This document shows, piece after piece, positions 1 through 8,513 of a stretch of DNA of 64,000 bases. The stretch covers positions 558,001-622,000 of the forward strand of contig NZ_CP056080.1 of the NCBI RefSeq assembly GCF_014217215.1, written 5' to 3'. Position numbers and translations under genes: made by a program. The stretch is from Rothia nasimurium (GTDB taxonomy: Bacteria; Actinomycetota; Actinomycetes; Actinomycetales; Micrococcaceae). Within the stretch, counting starts at the first letter, position 1; each line of letters opens with the position of its first letter. Below the pieces are notes generated by a model. The model saw only the letters and a program-made list of their open reading frames with translations, did not search any database and was not told the origin of the DNA.

Positions 1-1670
1 TGCGGGCAGGAATGCGGCATGTTCTCATCGCTCCGGGCTCACGCTCAGCCCCCCTAGCCTATGCACTCGCCGCCCTAGACCAGGCCGGGGCCATCGAAGC
101 CCACGTGCGCATCGACGAGCGCAGCGCCGCCTTCACAGCTTTGGGGCTAGCCAAGGCCAGCGGCCAACCGGTGGGTATCGTCACCACCAGCGGCACCGCC
201 GTGGGCGAGTGCCTCCCGGCCCTCATGGAGGCCTACCACACTGGAGCACCCCTGGCCCTACTCTCGGCCGACCGCCCTGCCCGGCTCCAGGGCACCGGCG
301 CCAACCAAACCACAGACCAGCAAGTGATTGCTCCGGCCCACACCCGGGCGTCCTGCACCCTTGAAAACTACACGGCCGACCCAACCGATCCCCAGAGTGC
401 CCAGCTCAACGCGGCGCTTGCAGCTCTGACCGGGCGTTCAGCAGATAACTGGGACGCCCCCTCAACCACCCCGCGGGGCCCCGTCCAAATCAACCTGGCC
501 CTTGACACCCCGCTCACCCCCAACCCCCTTGACCAGCAGATTCTAGAGCGCTGGGTGCGCTCGCTGGCTGAGAACCCACCGGCGCCTGCCACCCCATTAC
601 CTCCCGCTGACCCCAGCGCAGCTAGGTGGCTCCGCGCAGGCACCACCGAGGGGGCTAAGCGGACGGACGGCGCCGGTACCACCCGCCGTACCGTTGTGGT
701 GGCCGGTGATGGGGCAGGACCTATCGCCCAGGTCTTTGCCCAGCAGCAGGGTCTACCCCTGCTGGCCGAACCCTCATCGAACGCCCGCTTCTCACCCCTG
801 GCCGTGCCCGCCTACCGGCAGGTACTGGCAGGGCACCTAGGGCAGCAGGTTGAGCGGGCCGTTATCTTCGGTCACCCCACCCTCTCCCGGCCGGTTGCCA
901 CCCTGCTGGCCAACTCCAAGGTAAAACGTGCCCTCTACGCCCCCTCACCTGCCCCCTGGTATGAGCCCGGTGCCCTTGACCTGCGGGAGATTGCAACCCT
1001 GGCTGAACTGGCCGACTTCGCAGGTACAGGCCAAGGCGCTACCACCGAGGACGGCCACGACTGGATAACCAGCTGGAGCGAAGCAGGGCAGGAACTAGCC
1101 CGGGAACTGAACCAGCAGATCGCCAACTACCGGGCAGGCACCTACACCCCGAACGCCCAACCCGGGGCAAGCTCGGCCGACCGCACCGCAGGCTACGCCC
1201 TGGCAGAAGCTACCTGGCAGAGCTGCCTAGACGATGACGCTGTTCTGATGGTGGGCTCATCCAACCTCATCCGCGACCTTGACCTCATCGCCCCCTCCCT
1301 GGCAGCCTCACCCCTGGTCTTTGCCAACCGCGGCCTAGCCGGCATCGACGGCACCATCGCCACCGCATCCGGAATCTCCCTGGCCCTCAACCGCCCGGTA
1401 CGCGTGCTCGTCGGAGACCTCACCTTCCTACACGACACAGGCTCCCTCAACATCGGCCCCCTCGAACGCAAACCCAACCTCGACGTGCTGGTCTACGACG
1501 ACCGGGGCGGCGGAATCTTCTCAACCCTGGAACACGGCCAACTAGCCCAACACGAGAAATTCGCCCCGGCCGTCCGCCGCTTCTTCACCACCCCGCACAC
1601 CGCCCAGCTCGAAGAACTCGCAGCAGCCTGGGGCGAGAACGGAATCAGAGTCAGGGTGGTGCGGCCGTAG
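1..1670 (+). CDS. menD: MenD, SEPHCHC synthase (5' end outside window)
   Basis: Thiamine-diphosphate enzyme of menaquinone synthesis that joins 2-oxoglutarate to isochorismate. The reading frame is open to the left edge (codons for R-A-G precede the first ATG at 12), so the true start lies outside the window; about 556 residues are visible, near the family's 550-600. The N-terminal signature APGSRSAPL and the TSGTA motif are present, and the C-terminal ThDP/metal region reads VGDLTFLHDTGSLN near residue 465. menG and a polyprenyl synthase on the opposite strand 3 kb away supply the same pathway. Confidence in the family is high. Confidence 0.95.
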   Translation, partial: RAGMRHVLIAPGSRSAPLAYALAALDQAGAIEAHVRIDERSAAFTALGLAKASGQPVGIVTTSGTAVGECLPALMEAYHTGAPLALLSADRPARLQGTGANQTTDQQVIAPAHTRASCTLENYTADPTDPQSAQLNAALAALTGRSADNWDAPSTTPRGPVQINLALDTPLTPNPLDQQILERWVRSLAENPPAPATPLPPADPSAARWLRAGTTEGAKRTDGAGTTRRTVVVAGDGAGPIAQVFAQQQGLPLLAEPSSNARFSPLAVPAYRQVLAGHLGQQVERAVIFGHPTLSRPVATLLANSKVKRALYAPSPAPWYEPGALDLREIATLAELADFAGTGQGATTEDGHDWITSWSEAGQELARELNQQIANYRAGTYTPNAQPGASSADRTAGYALAEATWQSCLDDDAVLMVGSSNLIRDLDLIAPSLAASPLVFANRGLAGIDGTIATASGISLALNRPVRVLVGDLTFLHDTGSLNIGPLERKPNLDVLVYDDRGGGIFSTLEHGQLAQHEKFAPAVRRFFTTPHTAQLEELAAAWGENGIRVRVVRP

Positions 1671-1683
1671 GGTCTTAGACAAG

Positions 1684-1877
1684 GGAAAGGTAGGCTCGCG
1701 CTGGATGGAGCCCAGCAGATTCCGAGCGCGCGAGGAAACAAATCTGCGGGCGGAATAGGCGAAAGCCTGACCCTCATGCCCCACCTAACGGCGGATTCCG
1801 TTCGCTCTTGCGTGCTCGCGCGCTCGCACCCGCTCACTTCATCCGAGCCAGCAGCTTCGCTGCGAGCCTACCTTTCC
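1684..1877. repeat. Long imperfect palindrome, family copy 1
   Basis: The two ends are a perfect 16-base inverted repeat: GGAAAGGTAGGCTCGC at 1684-1699 and its complement at 1862-1877. Inner parts also pair (GAGCGCGCGAG at 1724-1734 against CTCGCGCGCTC near 1816). The block GATTCCGAGCGCGCGAGGAA (1718-1737) recurs at 50387-50406, and the right end shares AGCCAGCAGCTTCGCTGCGA with copy 2 at 28.38-28.40 kb. It lies between menD and a terminator and codes for nothing evident. Confidence 0.75.
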
Positions 1878-1901
1878 TTCATAAATAGCATCGGGAGCTC
1901 T

Positions 1902-1939
1902 AAAAAGCCCCTCCACACCTGCGTGTGGAGGGGCTTTTT
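1902..1939. terminator. Bidirectional intrinsic terminator menD / metS
   Basis: A perfect 17-bp stem (AAAAAGCCCCTCCACAC and complement) around loop CTGC, with A-run and T-run on opposite sides, so it can stop both converging transcripts. Confidence 0.9.
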
Positions 1940-1953
1940 CTGCGGAGAGTCGG

Positions 1954-2118
1954 TTACTTCTGGGCGGTTTCGGTGGCCCAGGGAACTGCGGTCTCGTCGG
2001 CCTCTACGTCGCTACCCGACTCGTCGGGGTTGCGGGAGAGGTGAACCAGGGCTAGGCCCAGGCCGCCCCAGATGAGGGCGATGGAGATAATCAGCATAAC
2101 GATGGCGATGGAGCTCAT
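1954..2118 (-). CDS. metS: MetS-like small subunit of methionine/alanine importer (54 aa)
   Basis: A 54-residue protein starting MSSIAIVMLIISIALIWGG: one membrane helix (about residues 4-26), then a short acidic tail ending in QK. It begins one base after the stop of the NSS transporter (TAG-C-ATG), so translation is probably coupled. Small single-helix partners of this kind are known from the MetPS importer of Corynebacterium, where MetS is needed for MetP activity; the assignment rests on that context and architecture. The bidirectional terminator at 1902-1939 closes the operon. Confidence 0.85.
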   Translation of the reverse strand: MSSIAIVMLIISIALIWGGLGLALVHLSRNPDESGSDVEADETAVPWATETAQK

Positions 2119-2119
2119 G

Positions 2120-3736
2120 CTAGGCACCTTCCTTTTCGGTGGCTGACTGGGCTGCCGACTGGGCGGTGGCGTCTACGTGGCCGTGGATGACCTTGCCGCC
2201 TGCAACCGGGGGAGCCGGGGGAGTCAGCGCTGCGCGGGAGGTCTTAGACCAGGGCAGCATGGAGATGATGATGGCTACGACCAGTAGGGCGATGACCATG
2301 CCCCAGCCGAAGATGTTGAGCATCTGGTCGGGGTAGCCCTCGTAGGGTTCGTTGATCAGGTCGATGAAGGTGTTGATCAGGGAGTAGCCCAGGATGACGG
2401 GGGTGACGCCTGCCAGCAGGATCATCCAGAGCTTGCCCATCTTCCAGGACGAACGCTCGTTGAGGTGGTCACGGAAGATTGGTAGGGCGCGCAGAAGGTA
2501 GGCAACTACGAAGATGGAGACCAGGCCTGCGGCGAGGATGCCGAACTGGTTGACGAAGTTATCCAGGATATCCAGGACGTAGAGGCCGGAGGTAGTGGCC
2601 ATAAGCAGGGTTGAGATTACCGCGATGGGGGCGATGACCAGCAGGGTGGAGCGCACACGGCCCAGGTTGAACTTGTCTTCAACACCGGCAACGATTACCT
2701 CGACGATGGAGATCATGGAGGTGAAGCCTGCAAAGAGCAGGGAGCCGAAGAAGAGCACACCGATCAGGGTGCCGCCGGGGGCCTGGGAGATGATGGTGGG
2801 GAAGGCGATGAAGGCCAGGCCAATACCTGAGGTTGCTACCTCGGAGACCTGGGTGCCAGCGGCGGTTGCCATGAAGCCCAGGGCTGCGAAGACGCCGATA
2901 CCGGCCAGCAGCTCGAAGGAGGAGTTAGCGAAGCCCACAACCGCACCGGAGCCGGTCAGGTTGGTCTTGTTCTTCAGGTAGGAGGCGTAGGTGATCATGA
3001 TGCCGAAGCCGATGGACAGGGAGAAGAAGATCTGGCCGTAGGCTGCAACCCAGACGCCGGGCTCGGTCAGAGCGGCCCAGTCGGGGGTGAAGAGGGCATC
3101 CAGGCCGGTCATTGCGCCGTCCAGGGTCAGGGAGTAGCCGACCATGACCAGGAACATGATGACCAGCACGGGGATGAAGAAGACGTTAGCCAGGCCCACG
3201 CCCTTCTGTACACCCAGGGACATAATGAGGGCCAGAAGTACCCAGATGCCGATCAGGGGGTAGAGGATGCCGGGCACGAAATCGAAGGTGAGGGCTACAG
3301 GGTCAGCCAGCTGCAGGACGTCCGCGAAGAAGAAGGTCTGCGGGTCGTCGCCCCAGGCGTGGGTGAAGGAGTAGATGAAGTAGCGGGCGGCCCAGGCGAG
3401 GATCGCTGCGTAGTAGATAGCGATGATGAAGTTGATGCCCATGTGCCACCAGCCGATGAACTCGGTCTTGCGGTTCAGGCGGCGGAAGGCCAGGGGGGAG
3501 GACGCGCGGGCGCGGTGACCGATGACGTAGTCAAAGAAGAGGAAGGGTAGACCAGCGGTGAGTAGGGCGACCAGGTAGGGGATCATGAAGGCGCCGCCGC
3601 CGTTATCGTAGGCGACGTAGGGGAAGCGCCAGATGTTACCGAGACCAACGGCTGAACCGATAGCTGCAAAGATGAAGACCTTGCGGCTTGAGAAGCCTTC
3701 TCGTTTCTTGAGCGCTGAGGTGGGGTTTGAACTCAT
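2120..3736 (-). CDS. metP: MetP-like sodium-dependent amino-acid symporter (NSS family)
   Basis: Neurotransmitter:sodium symporter family, 538 residues, about 12 membrane helices. TM1 carries the family signature GSAVGLGNIWRFPYVAYDNG (residues 27-46), which forms the Na+ and substrate site in LeuT-type transporters. Substrate is not readable from sequence; pairing with the MetS-like gene directly downstream suggests methionine and/or alanine import. The start ATG at 3736 has GGAGGA 8 bases upstream. The C-terminal tail is Ala/Pro rich and polar, as in actinobacterial MetP. Confidence 0.92.
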   Translation of the reverse strand: MSSNPTSALKKREGFSSRKVFIFAAIGSAVGLGNIWRFPYVAYDNGGGAFMIPYLVALLTAGLPFLFFDYVIGHRARASSPLAFRRLNRKTEFIGWWHMGINFIIAIYYAAILAWAARYFIYSFTHAWGDDPQTFFFADVLQLADPVALTFDFVPGILYPLIGIWVLLALIMSLGVQKGVGLANVFFIPVLVIMFLVMVGYSLTLDGAMTGLDALFTPDWAALTEPGVWVAAYGQIFFSLSIGFGIMITYASYLKNKTNLTGSGAVVGFANSSFELLAGIGVFAALGFMATAAGTQVSEVATSGIGLAFIAFPTIISQAPGGTLIGVLFFGSLLFAGFTSMISIVEVIVAGVEDKFNLGRVRSTLLVIAPIAVISTLLMATTSGLYVLDILDNFVNQFGILAAGLVSIFVVAYLLRALPIFRDHLNERSSWKMGKLWMILLAGVTPVILGYSLINTFIDLINEPYEGYPDQMLNIFGWGMVIALLVVAIIISMLPWSKTSRAALTPPAPPVAGGKVIHGHVDATAQSAAQSATEKEGA

Positions 3737-3841
3737 GTGAGCAGTCCTCCGCGGGCTAACGTGTGAATGAATCTTTTGTAGTATGTGGGTTCAGACTAGC
3801 AAGTGATAAATAAATCTCAAATAGTGGATAGAAAATTGGGT

Positions 3842-3872
3842 AAAAAAATCCCGGCGGTTTCCCGCCGGGATT
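3842..3872 (-). terminator. Intrinsic terminator after polyprenyl synthase
   Basis: Stem AATCCCGGCGG/CCGCCGGGATT with a 4-base loop, followed on the minus strand by seven T. It ends the menG-polyprenyl synthase unit just before the metPS promoter region. Confidence 0.9.
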
Positions 3873-3876
3873 GGCT

Positions 3877-4941
3877 CTAGGCGTCGCGGTGGACGACGGC
3901 GTGAGCAAAAGATTTGAGAGCTTCTTTGATGACCGAGTCGGGCAGGGGCTCGATGGCTGCGATAGCGTCATCAGCCCACTGGTAGGCAATCTCCCAGGCT
4001 TCTGCGGTGACCGGGTGGGCTGAGAGCGCTGCAACGGCTTCGGCTAGAGCCTCGTCGCTGGTCAGATCGCCCTGAATCAGCTGCTGGACGTGCTGGGCTT
4101 CAAGGTCGCCGGTTGCGGCGGCTCGGTCGAGCAGGATGGTGGGCAGGGTGGGGACGCCCTCGCGCAGGTCGGTGCCGGGGGTCTTGCCGGACGCCGCCCC
4201 CGAGCTGGTGACGTCGATGACGTCATCGGCCAGCTGGAAGGCTACACCTACCAGCTCGCCGTAGCGGGCCAGCATCTGCACGGTTGCTTCGGGGGAGTCC
4301 GACAGGATAGTGCCGTAGGAGCCTGCTGCCGCGATGAGGGATCCGGTCTTGCCCTCGATGACCTTAATGTAGTGGCTGAGAATGTCTTCGTTTTTCTCGG
4401 GGCCGGTGGTCTCAAAGAGCTGACCCAGTACCAGGCGTTCAAAGGTCTGAGCCTGAACGGCTAGAGCGCGCCCACCCAGCTCGGAAACAATTAGGGAGGC
4501 ACGGGAGAAGATGAGGTCACCGGTCAGAATGGCGACCGAGTTGCCCCAGATGTTCTGGGCGGTATCTACACCGCGGCGCTTGGGGGCGTCGTCCATAACG
4601 TCGTCGTGGTAGAGGGTGGCCAGGTGGGTTAGTTCAACGACTACAGCTGCGTCGATGACCCGGTCGTTGATGCCGCCACCGGCTTCTGCTGCCAGCAGGG
4701 TGAGCAGGGGGCGCACCCGCTTGCCACCGGCAGAAAGCAGGTGACGGGATGCCACATCTGCCAGGTGGTTGGTCTGGGCAACCGCGCGTTCTAGGCGCTG
4801 CTCAACCTCAGAAAGGGCCTCAAGAATCTTGGGGCCGAGTTCAGCGTCCTGCGCAATGAGTTCAAACCCCTTGGGCAGGTTGAAGTCAGCTTCGGGCATG
4901 AGCGCTTCAACGCTCATAGGGGAGCTGGTGGGTTCAGTCAC
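3877..4941 (-). CDS. Polyprenyl (probably heptaprenyl/octaprenyl) diphosphate synthase
   Basis: Trans-isoprenyl diphosphate synthase that makes the menaquinone side chain. Both Asp-rich motifs are present: first HDDVMDD at residues 112-118, second DDVID at 239-243; GGKRVRP (72-78) binds the allylic diphosphate. I chose GTG at 4941 (reads VTEPTSSPMSV) because GAAAG lies 5 bases upstream; the frame stays open to 4992 but that part is poorly coding-like. It lies 75 bases behind menG, a usual actinobacterial pair. Chain length cannot be read from sequence. Confidence 0.9.
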   Translation of the reverse strand: MTEPTSSPMSVEALMPEADFNLPKGFELIAQDAELGPKILEALSEVEQRLERAVAQTNHLADVASRHLLSAGGKRVRPLLTLLAAEAGGGINDRVIDAAVVVELTHLATLYHDDVMDDAPKRRGVDTAQNIWGNSVAILTGDLIFSRASLIVSELGGRALAVQAQTFERLVLGQLFETTGPEKNEDILSHYIKVIEGKTGSLIAAAGSYGTILSDSPEATVQMLARYGELVGVAFQLADDVIDVTSSGAASGKTPGTDLREGVPTLPTILLDRAAATGDLEAQHVQQLIQGDLTSDEALAEAVAALSAHPVTAEAWEIAYQWADDAIAAIEPLPDSVIKEALKSFAHAVVHRDA

Positions 4942-5016
4942 GGTGTCTTTCACATTTCTTCGGTGGGTGGCTGCGGCCCAGAGCCGCGGCAAGCTGCTGG
5001 TGTAAGTCTACCGGGT

Positions 5017-5715
5017 TTACTGCCCGGGCTTATAAGCGCGGTGCAGGGCTACGACGCCGCCGGTCAGGTTCTTGTACTGAACGTTCTGCCAGCCTGCTTC
5101 GGTGAAGTGGCGGGCCAGCTCGTCCTGGGCGGGCCAGGCCAGGATGGATTCGGCCAGGTACTCGTAGCTTTCGGGGTTAGAAGAGACCTTGCGCGCAACC
5201 GGCGGAATCAGCTTCATGATGTAGTTGCGGTAGATTGCGCGGAAGGGCGCGAAGGTGGGAGTGGAGAACTCGTTGATGACGATGCGTCCGCCGGGCTTGG
5301 TTACGCGGTAGAGTTCGCGCAGGGCCTGGGGGTAGTCGGCGACGTTGCGCAGGCCGTAGCTCATGGTGACGGCGTCAAACTCTTCGTCGGCAAAGGGGAG
5401 GGCGGTGACGTCCGCCTGTACGAACTCGATGTCGGGGCGGCGGCGGCGGCCTACGGCCAGCATGCCCTCGGAGAGGTCGGCGGCGATGACCTTAACACCG
5501 GCGTCGGCGAAGGGTTCGGACGAGGTGCCGGTTCCGGCGGCGACGTCAAGGACCTTCTGGCCGGGGTGGGCGTCGACCGCAGCAACGGTCTGCTTGCGCC
5601 AGTAGATGTGTTGGCCCAGCGACATGATGCCGTTCATCAGGTCGTAGCGTTCGGCTACCTGATCGAACATGGATGAGATGTCGGTGGTCTTTTTGTTAAG
5701 GTCTGCTCGGTTCAC
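5017..5715 (-). CDS. menG: MenG/UbiE demethylmenaquinone methyltransferase
   Basis: SAM-dependent C-methyltransferase for the last step of menaquinone synthesis. The SAM-binding motif [12 protein letters not shown] is at residues 55-66 and the family motif [11 protein letters not shown] follows. Start taken at GTG 5715 (VNRADLNKK), which matches how family members begin; ATGs at 5751 and 5775 are in frame but lengthen the protein atypically. Transcribed into the polyprenyl synthase. Confidence 0.93.
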   Translation of the reverse strand: MNRADLNKKTTDISSMFDQVAERYDLMNGIMSLGQHIYWRKQTVAAVDAHPGQKVLDVAAGTGTSSEPFADAGVKVIAADLSEGMLAVGRRRRPDIEFVQADVTALPFADEEFDAVTMSYGLRNVADYPQALRELYRVTKPGGRIVINEFSTPTFAPFRAIYRNYIMKLIPPVARKVSSNPESYEYLAESILAWPAQDELARHFTEAGWQNVQYKNLTGGVVALHRAYKPGQ

Positions 5716-5769
5716 CCTGCCTATTTTGTCATGTTTGTGTCTAAAGCTCATCTTGGGCGTGTGTAAAAA

Positions 5770-5826
5770 ATTCATAATGAATATTCATGCATAGGTTTGC
5801 ATTTTTACGCATAGCGGGGCAGAATA
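5770..5826 (+). promoter_or_regulatory. Promoter and palindromic operator-like site of amino-acid ABC operon
   Basis: A -35-like TTGCAT (5797-5802) and -10-like AGAATA (5821-5826) are 18 bases apart. Just upstream ATTCAT-A-ATGAAT (5770-5782) and the overlapping TGAATATTCA (5778-5787) form nested palindromes, then CATGCAT and ACGCATA. The pattern resembles ArgR-type boxes, which would fit an arginine-family importer, but that is inference. Confidence 0.45.
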
Positions 5827-5874
5827 AACCTCAAAGCACATCGCACCTACACAGTTTTAGATACGAGGTACACC

Positions 5875-6645
5875 ATGAAGAAGGCTCCCTTCGCTCTCGC
5901 CGCAGCCGCCCTGATGCTCACCGCCTGTGGCTCATCCAGCACCGGCACCACCACCGAGTCAGGCGTTTCCCTGATTTCAGAGGGCAAACTGACCGTCTGC
6001 ACCAACCCTCCCTACGCTCCTTTCGAATACGAAGAAAACGGCAAGATTGTTGGCCTGGATGCCGATATCGCAGCAGCTATCGCCTCAGACCTGGGCGTCG
6101 AAGCCGAAATGTTCACCACCAGCTTCGAGGGTATCCAGTCCGGTGTAGCCCTGTCCTCCAAGCAGTGCGACATTGCCCTGTCTGGCATCACCATCACCGA
6201 TGAGCGCAAGACTGTCATGAACTTCACCGACTCCTACGTCGATGACAACCTGGCGATCCTGGTTCCCGCTGGCTCCGACATCAAGAGCGACGCTGACCTC
6301 TCCGGCCGCAATATCGGCGTGCAGCAGGCTACCAGTGGCGAAAAGTACGCCCAGGACGCCGGTGCTAACACTGTTCAGTACGAAGATAACGGCCTGCTCC
6401 TGCAGGCAGTACAGACCGGCCAGGTCGATGCCATCGTCGGTAACATCACCGTGCTGTCTGAGATGCTGACCTCTGACTCATCCCTCTCTGTAGTCCAGGA
6501 AATCGAGACTGGCGAGCAGATTGCCGGTGCCGTAGCGACCGAGAACACCGCCCTGCTTGACTCCGCCAACGCCACCCTCAAGAAGATGGAAGAGGACGGC
6601 CGCCTGGCAGACCTGCGTGAAAAATACCTGGGCGTATCCCAGTAA
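5875..6645 (+). CDS. Polar amino-acid ABC transporter substrate-binding lipoprotein
   Basis: Periplasmic-binding-protein family 3 (arginine/lysine/glutamine/cystine type), 256 residues. The signal peptide MKKAPFALAAAALMLTAC ends in a lipobox with Cys18 as lipid anchor, so the protein sits on the outer face of the membrane. YAPFEYEENGKIVGLDADI is the usual ligand-pocket start. First gene of a binding protein-permease-ATPase operon; an intercistronic hairpin follows at 6687-6718. Ligand not predictable with confidence. Confidence 0.92.
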   Translation: MKKAPFALAAAALMLTACGSSSTGTTTESGVSLISEGKLTVCTNPPYAPFEYEENGKIVGLDADIAAAIASDLGVEAEMFTTSFEGIQSGVALSSKQCDIALSGITITDERKTVMNFTDSYVDDNLAILVPAGSDIKSDADLSGRNIGVQQATSGEKYAQDAGANTVQYEDNGLLLQAVQTGQVDAIVGNITVLSEMLTSDSSLSVVQEIETGEQIAGAVATENTALLDSANATLKKMEEDGRLADLREKYLGVSQ

Positions 6646-6686
6646 TCACGGATAACGGGTAGTAGCATAAACCCAAGCTCACCAAC

Positions 6687-6718
6687 GGGGGTAGGCTAGC
6701 GCAGACGCAGCCTACCCC
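6687..6718 (+). other. Intercistronic hairpin without T-run
   Basis: GGGGTAGGCT (from 6688) and AGCCTACCCC (6709-6718) form a 10-bp stem with an 11-base loop between the binding-protein and permease genes. No U-tract follows. Such hairpins often protect the upstream mRNA so that more binding protein than permease is made. Confidence 0.55.
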
Positions 6719-6788
6719 TCACCCGTTTATCTCTCGTCCTTCGCCGATATGATCCCGGGCAACCGGGGAACAATAAGGAAGACCACCC

Positions 6789-7583
6789 ATGGCACTGTCG
6801 ACCCGGCAGAAACAAACCTACGCCCGCTACGCCCAGTACGCCCTGCTAGCTATCATCGCACTCGTCGTTGTTCTTGTCGCTGACTGGGGAACCCTGCGCG
6901 ATAAGGCCTTTAACCCTGAGATTATTGCCCAGCAGTTCCCCAACATCATCACCGTTGCCCTCAAGAACACCCTGATTTACACGGCCCTAGGCTTCGTGGT
7001 GGGCCTGGCTGGCGGTGTTCTGCTGGCCCTGATGAAGATTTCATCGGTTGCCCCCTACCGCTGGCTAGCTTCGCTCTACATCGAGCTCTTCCGCGGTCTG
7101 CCCGCGCTGCTGGTCTTTATTGCCTTCGGTTACGGCATCCCCCTGGCCTTCGGCCTGCGCCTGAACAACTACGTCACCGTCATGCTGGCCCTGGGTATGG
7201 TGTCGGCTGCCTACATCGGTGAGGTACTGCGCGCCGGCCTGGAAGCTGTACCCAAGGGCCAGTACGAGGCAGCCCGCTCCCTGGGCATGAGCCACACCCG
7301 CGCCATGGTCACCGTCATCATCCCCCAGGCCTTCCGCATCGTCCTGCCCCCGCTCACCAACGAGATTATCCTGCTCACCAAGGACTCCTCCCTGGTCTAC
7401 CTGCTCGGTATGTCGGTGGCCCAGTACGAACTGACCAAGTTCGGCCGTGAAGGCATCTCGGGTTCTGGCGCAGGCCTCACCCCGCTCGTTTTGGCAGGTG
7501 CCTGCTACCTGATTATTACCCTCCCGCTGGGCTTCCTTGCCCGCCACTTCGAAAAGCGCGCCAAGGCCCGCTCCCGCAAGTAA
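6789..7583 (+). CDS. Polar amino-acid ABC transporter permease
   Basis: HisM/GlnP-type inner-membrane permease, 264 residues, with about 5-6 membrane helices. The coupling-loop motif that docks to the ATPase reads EAARSLGMSHTRAMVTVIIP (about residues 159-178), including the conserved E-A-A---G. The start ATG at 6789 follows AGGAAGA. It lies 30 bases before the ATPase gene. Confidence 0.93.
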   Translation: MALSTRQKQTYARYAQYALLAIIALVVVLVADWGTLRDKAFNPEIIAQQFPNIITVALKNTLIYTALGFVVGLAGGVLLALMKISSVAPYRWLASLYIELFRGLPALLVFIAFGYGIPLAFGLRLNNYVTVMLALGMVSAAYIGEVLRAGLEAVPKGQYEAARSLGMSHTRAMVTVIIPQAFRIVLPPLTNEIILLTKDSSLVYLLGMSVAQYELTKFGREGISGSGAGLTPLVLAGACYLIITLPLGFLARHFEKRAKARSRK

Positions 7584-7613
7584 AGCACCCACCTACCCCA
7601 GGAAGAACCAGCC

Positions 7614-8375
7614 ATGACTCTTCAGACCGCACCAGCGTCCGTCACCATCACCAACCTGCATAAGTCCTACGGCGACGTCAAAGTGCTCAAGGGCATCGAC
7701 ATGTCGGTAGCCCCCGGCGAGGTCGTCTGCCTGATTGGCCCCTCCGGCTCGGGTAAGTCCACCCTGCTCCGCTGCGTCAACCTGCTTGAAACCCCTAACT
7801 CCGGCAGCATCGAGGTGGCCGGTCATTTGGTGACCGACCCCGATGTTGATATCGACGCCATGCGCCGCTCCGTAGGTATGGTTTTTCAGCAGTTCAACCT
7901 CTTTCCCCACCTAACCGTACTCGAAAACTGCACCGTCGCTCAGGTCAAGGTGCTCAAGCGCTCTAAAGCCGAAGCCAAAGAAATCGCCCTGGCCAACCTC
8001 GAAAAGGTAGGCCTAGCTGATAAGGCAGCCCGCCACCCCGATCAGCTTTCCGGCGGCCAGCAGCAGCGCGTCGCTATCGCCCGTGCCCTCTCCATGAACC
8101 CCGCCCTCATGCTCTTTGACGAACCCACCAGCGCTCTTGACCCCGAGACCGTGGGCGATGTGCTCTCTATCATGCGTCAGCTCGCCGCCGAGGGCATGAC
8201 CATGATCGTGGTAACCCACGAGATGGCTTTTGCCCGCGATGTAGCTGACCGCGTGGTCTTCATGGACGGCGGCGTGGTCGTCGAAGAGGGCCCATCCGAC
8301 GCCGTCATCGGCAACCCCCAGCATGAGCGCACCCAGCTCTTCCTCTCCCGCGTGCTCAACCCCACAGCCCAGTAG
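7614..8375 (+). CDS. Polar amino-acid ABC transporter ATP-binding protein
   Basis: GlnQ/HisP-type ATPase, 253 residues: Walker [13 protein letters not shown] near residue 42, Q-loop FQQFNLFPH, signature LSGGQQQR, Walker [14 protein letters not shown], and His switch VVTHEM. It energises the importer formed with the two genes upstream. The stop codon lies inside the first unit of a 14-bp tandem repeat (8370-8410). Confidence 0.95.
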   Translation: MTLQTAPASVTITNLHKSYGDVKVLKGIDMSVAPGEVVCLIGPSGSGKSTLLRCVNLLETPNSGSIEVAGHLVTDPDVDIDAMRRSVGMVFQQFNLFPHLTVLENCTVAQVKVLKRSKAEAKEIALANLEKVGLADKAARHPDQLSGGQQQRVAIARALSMNPALMLFDEPTSALDPETVGDVLSIMRQLAAEGMTMIVVTHEMAFARDVADRVVFMDGGVVVEEGPSDAVIGNPQHERTQLFLSRVLNPTAQ

Positions 8376-8410
8376 ATTCAGTCCAGTAGATTCAGTCCAG
8401 TAGATTCAGC
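8370..8410 (+). repeat. 14-bp tandem repeat over stop codon
   Basis: CAGTAGATTCAGTC is repeated almost three times head to tail (8370-8383, 8384-8397, 8398-8410); the third unit ends with C in place of TC. The first unit contains the TAG stop of the ATPase gene. Looks like slippage or local duplication. Confidence 0.85.
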
Positions 8411-8423
8411 ACCGCCAGAGCAT

Positions 8424-8468
8424 AAAAGCAGCCCAGACCCCTTGATTGCGGGCCTGGGCTGCTTTTTT
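8424..8468. terminator. Terminator between ABC operon and rarD
   Basis: Stem AAAAGCAGCCCAG/CTGGGCTGCTTTT with a 17-base loop and six T at the right; the A-run at left allows use from the minus strand as well. Confidence 0.88.
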
Positions 8469-8513
8469 GTGCTTGTTTTTCTGTGGGGCTGTCTCAGCTG
8501 ACTTGGGCTTTAC

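Noticed and set aside
8370-8410. CRISPR-like repeat
   Set aside because: Units are contiguous with no spacers; simple tandem duplication. No CRISPR array seen anywhere in the window.
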